The position numbers and the translations under genes were made by a program. A stretch of DNA of 64,000 nucleotides from Microbacterium album. Its GTDB lineage: Bacteria; Actinomycetota; Actinomycetes; Actinomycetales; Microbacteriaceae. Of the stretch, positions 62,106 through 64,000 are shown piece by piece. A model generated the notes under the pieces. It was not told where the DNA came from. It did no database searches and saw only the letters and a program-made list of their open reading frames with translations. The DNA lies in contig NZ_BMJY01000004.1 in NCBI RefSeq assembly GCF_014643695.1, positions 1 to 64,000 on the forward strand. Reading direction: 5' to 3'. Each line of letters starts with the position of its first letter. Within the stretch, counting starts at the first letter, position 1.

Positions 62106-62995
62106 AGCTTTGCCTCCCCGACGTCCACGTAGCCGCGCAGGCGGTCGCCGATGGTGTTGGACGAGAACACGGTCAGGAACATCACCACGCAGGGCACGAG
62201 CACCAGGCCGGGGTAGCTGCCGAGGCGGTCCTTGCCCTCGGCGATCAGCCCGCCCCAGCTGGGGTGCGGCGGCGCGATGCCGAACCCGAGGAAGCTCAGC
62301 GAGCCCTCGGCGATGATCGCGATCGCGATCGAGACCGCCACGAGGGACACGAGCGGCACGAGCGTGTTGGGCAGCAGCTCGCGGATCAGGATGCGCGGCA
62401 GCCGCGCCCCCATCGCCTTGGCGGCCGTGACGTATTCGCGGTTCACCTGGGCCATGGCGTTCGCCTTGACGAGCCGGATGAACGCGGGCGTCGCGACGGT
62501 GCCGAGCGCCAGGGAGAGGCTCAGCGTGGAGGCCGGCAGCACCGCGACGAGCGCGAGCAGCAGGACCAGGCCGGGGAAGGCCAGCACGCTGGCCGAGATG
62601 ATGTCGATGATCCGCTCGGCCGCGCCGCGCAGGTAGGCGGCGAGCAGGCCGAGGATCAGGCCCAGGATCAACGCGATCAGCGTGGCCGTGAACGCGACGG
62701 TGAGCGACACGCGAGCCCCGTAGATCACGCGCGAGAGCGTGCTGCGCCCCAGCATGTCGGTGCCGAGGATCTCGGGCCACGAGCCGATGGGCTGGAGGCG
62801 CTCGCCGGACGTGTCGGCGAAGTCGCGGATCGGCAGGATCGGCGCGAGGACCGCCAGCAGCGCGATCAGCGCCATCCAGGACACGGCGAACCAGAACACG
62901 ACGTTGCGCGATCCGCGCCGGGCGCGGGGCCGCTTCGGCGGCGTGCGGTCGGCGGTGAGGGTGGGCGTGGCGGATACCTGCTCAGCGACGCTCAT
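62102..62995 (-). CDS. ABC transporter permease, DppC type (set 2)
   Basis: A 297-residue permease with first helix VFWFAVSWMALIALLAVLAPIL, the segment ILGTDMLGRSTLSRVIYGARVSL and coupling loop NREYVTAAKAMGARLPRILIRELLPNTLVP. The GTGA overlap with the DppD gene couples them. Set 2 shares type but not close sequence with set 1, so the two probably carry different ligands. Confidence 0.95.
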   Translation of the reverse strand: MSVAEQVSATPTLTADRTPPKRPRARRGSRNVVFWFAVSWMALIALLAVLAPILPIRDFADTSGERLQPIGSWPEILGTDMLGRSTLSRVIYGARVSLTVAFTATLIALILGLILGLLAAYLRGAAERIIDIISASVLAFPGLVLLLALVAVLPASTLSLSLALGTVATPAFIRLVKANAMAQVNREYVTAAKAMGARLPRILIRELLPNTLVPLVSLVAVSIAIAIIAEGSLSFLGFGIAPPHPSWGGLIAEGKDRLGSYPGLVLVPCVVMFLTVFSSNTIGDRLRGYVDVGEAKL

Positions 62996-62998
62996 GGG

Positions 62999-63949
62999 TC
63001 ACCTCAGCTTCACTCTCGGGTCGACCACGGAGTAGAGCACGTCCACGGTCGCGTTGATGAGCACGTAGAAGATGGCGATCAGCGCGACGGCCGCCTGGAT
63101 CACCGGGATGTCGAGGGTGGTCACGGAGTTGACCAGCAGCTGGCCGAGGCCCGGGACCGCGAAGAAGGTCTCGACGATGACGGTTCCGCCCAGCAGGCGT
63201 CCGACCGACAGGCCGACCATCGCCATCAGCGAGAACAGCGACGGCCGCAGGGCGTGCCGCAGCAGGAGGTAGCCGCGGCCGAGGCCCTTGGCGCGCGCCG
63301 CGAGGATGTAGTCCTCGCGGAGCGTGGTGGCCAGGTCGCCGCGCAGGATCCGGTAGAAGAAGCCGGTCTCCAGCAGCGACATCGTGATCACGGGGAGGGC
63401 CATGAAGTGCAGGTTCGGCCCCAGCCCGTCCCGCAGCGGCCGGTAGCCGGCCACCGGGGCCCAGCCCAGCACGATCGCGAAGATGTACACGAGCACAACC
63501 GCCGCGACGAACGACGGGACCGACATCGATCCGCTCGACAGGGCGGTCATGACCCGGTCGAACCACCCGCCCTCCTTCACGGAGGCGAGGAGGGCGAGCA
63601 CGATCGCGAGCAGCACGGACAGCACGAGGGCCATCACGGTCAGCTGGATCGTCACGGGCAGGCGAGCGGCGATCTCGCTGATCACCGGCCGCGAGGTGAC
63701 GAGGGAGTTGCCGAAGTCTCCGACAACCGCCCCCGACACCCAGGCCGCGTAGCGCTCGTAGAACGGACGGTCGAAACCGTACTCTGCGTTGATCCGGGCG
63801 ACCTGTTCGGGCGTGGCGCCGAGGCCAAGGATCGTCACCGCCGGGTCTCCGGGGAGCAGATCGATGAGCACGGTGGTCGCCAGCGTCACGAGCAGCAGCA
63901 CGGGCACGAGGTAGAACAGCTTCCCCGCGATCGCACGTGTGAGCAGCAT
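62999..63949 (-). CDS. ABC transporter permease, DppB type (set 2)
   Basis: A 316-residue permease: LVTLATTVLIDLLPGDPAVTILG, GFDRPFYERYAAWVSGAVVGDFGNSLVT and coupling loop REDYILAARAKGLGRGYLLLRHALRPSLF. First visible gene of set 2; the matching substrate-binding protein gene is not in the window and would be expected just upstream (beyond 64000). Confidence 0.95.
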   Translation of the reverse strand: MLLTRAIAGKLFYLVPVLLLVTLATTVLIDLLPGDPAVTILGLGATPEQVARINAEYGFDRPFYERYAAWVSGAVVGDFGNSLVTSRPVISEIAARLPVTIQLTVMALVLSVLLAIVLALLASVKEGGWFDRVMTALSSGSMSVPSFVAAVVLVYIFAIVLGWAPVAGYRPLRDGLGPNLHFMALPVITMSLLETGFFYRILRGDLATTLREDYILAARAKGLGRGYLLLRHALRPSLFSLMAMVGLSVGRLLGGTVIVETFFAVPGLGQLLVNSVTTLDIPVIQAAVALIAIFYVLINATVDVLYSVVDPRVKLR

Positions 63950-64000
63950 TGCGGTGTTCCCTGGGTGTCGAGGGTCGGTTGTCGGTTATCGGGTGTCAGC

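Overview
The window is very GC-rich DNA (roughly 70%) with GTG and TTG starts, tightly overlapping genes and long spurious antisense frames. Gene content and order (guaB, guaB3, guaA, groES, the tsaB-rimI-tsaD set, Tat and lipoprotein signals, a sortase-type anchor, LuxR regulators) point to an actinobacterium, most likely family Microbacteriaceae and close to Microbacterium. This assignment is inferred from proteins and repeats, not from a marker search.

Layout. 1-7.5 kb: the tail of an insertion-sequence transposase, a glycerophosphodiesterase, a Bax-inhibitor-like membrane protein, a two-component system with a DUF4097 protein, then guaA and a DUF3817 membrane protein. 7.5-10.5 kb: surf1 and guaB3, flanked on both sides by inverted copies of a ~135-bp tandem repeat plus REP-like palindromes. 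10.5-17.7 kb: guaB and a branched-chain amino acid type ABC transporter (livHMGF, with livJ convergent); LivH carries an unusual secreted N-terminal domain. 17.9-27.6 kb: rarD, groES with two CIRCE operators, a THUMP-like methyltransferase, and a chained operon glmS-acpS-alr-tsaE followed by tsaB-rimI-tsaD and a small membrane protein; this joins cell-wall precursor supply (GlmS, Alr), lipid carrier activation (AcpS) and tRNA t6A synthesis (TsaBDE). 27.7-31.6 kb: a MalT-like LuxR regulator and a co-transcribed MFS transporter. 31.8-42.3 kb: a 2295-residue repetitive surface protein, then a three-gene operon encoding a beta-helix lipoprotein, a second lipoprotein and a Tat-exported Dyp peroxidase. 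42.4 kb: coaA.

43.4-63.9 kb looks like a catabolic island. It holds two complete Opp/Dpp-type ABC transporters, two closely similar IclR regulators, an acyl-CoA-dehydrogenase-fold monooxygenase, a flavin reductase, a flavin reductase fused to a GntR/FCD regulator domain, an aldehyde dehydrogenase, an NTF2-like protein, and a compact four-gene cluster around a UGSC-family protein. In this last cluster the UGSC protein (Cys form) is flanked by two paralogous ~380-residue proteins of unrecognised family and followed by a small CxxC protein. A plausible reading is import of a small organic compound, FMNH2-dependent oxygenation, aldehyde oxidation, and an undescribed thiol-dependent step by the UGSC cluster; the substrate cannot be read from the sequence. 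A ppx/gppA gene sits inside the island.

Twelve genes have a TAnnnT hexamer exactly 6 or 7 bases before the start codon, which suggests leaderless transcription and was used to choose starts.
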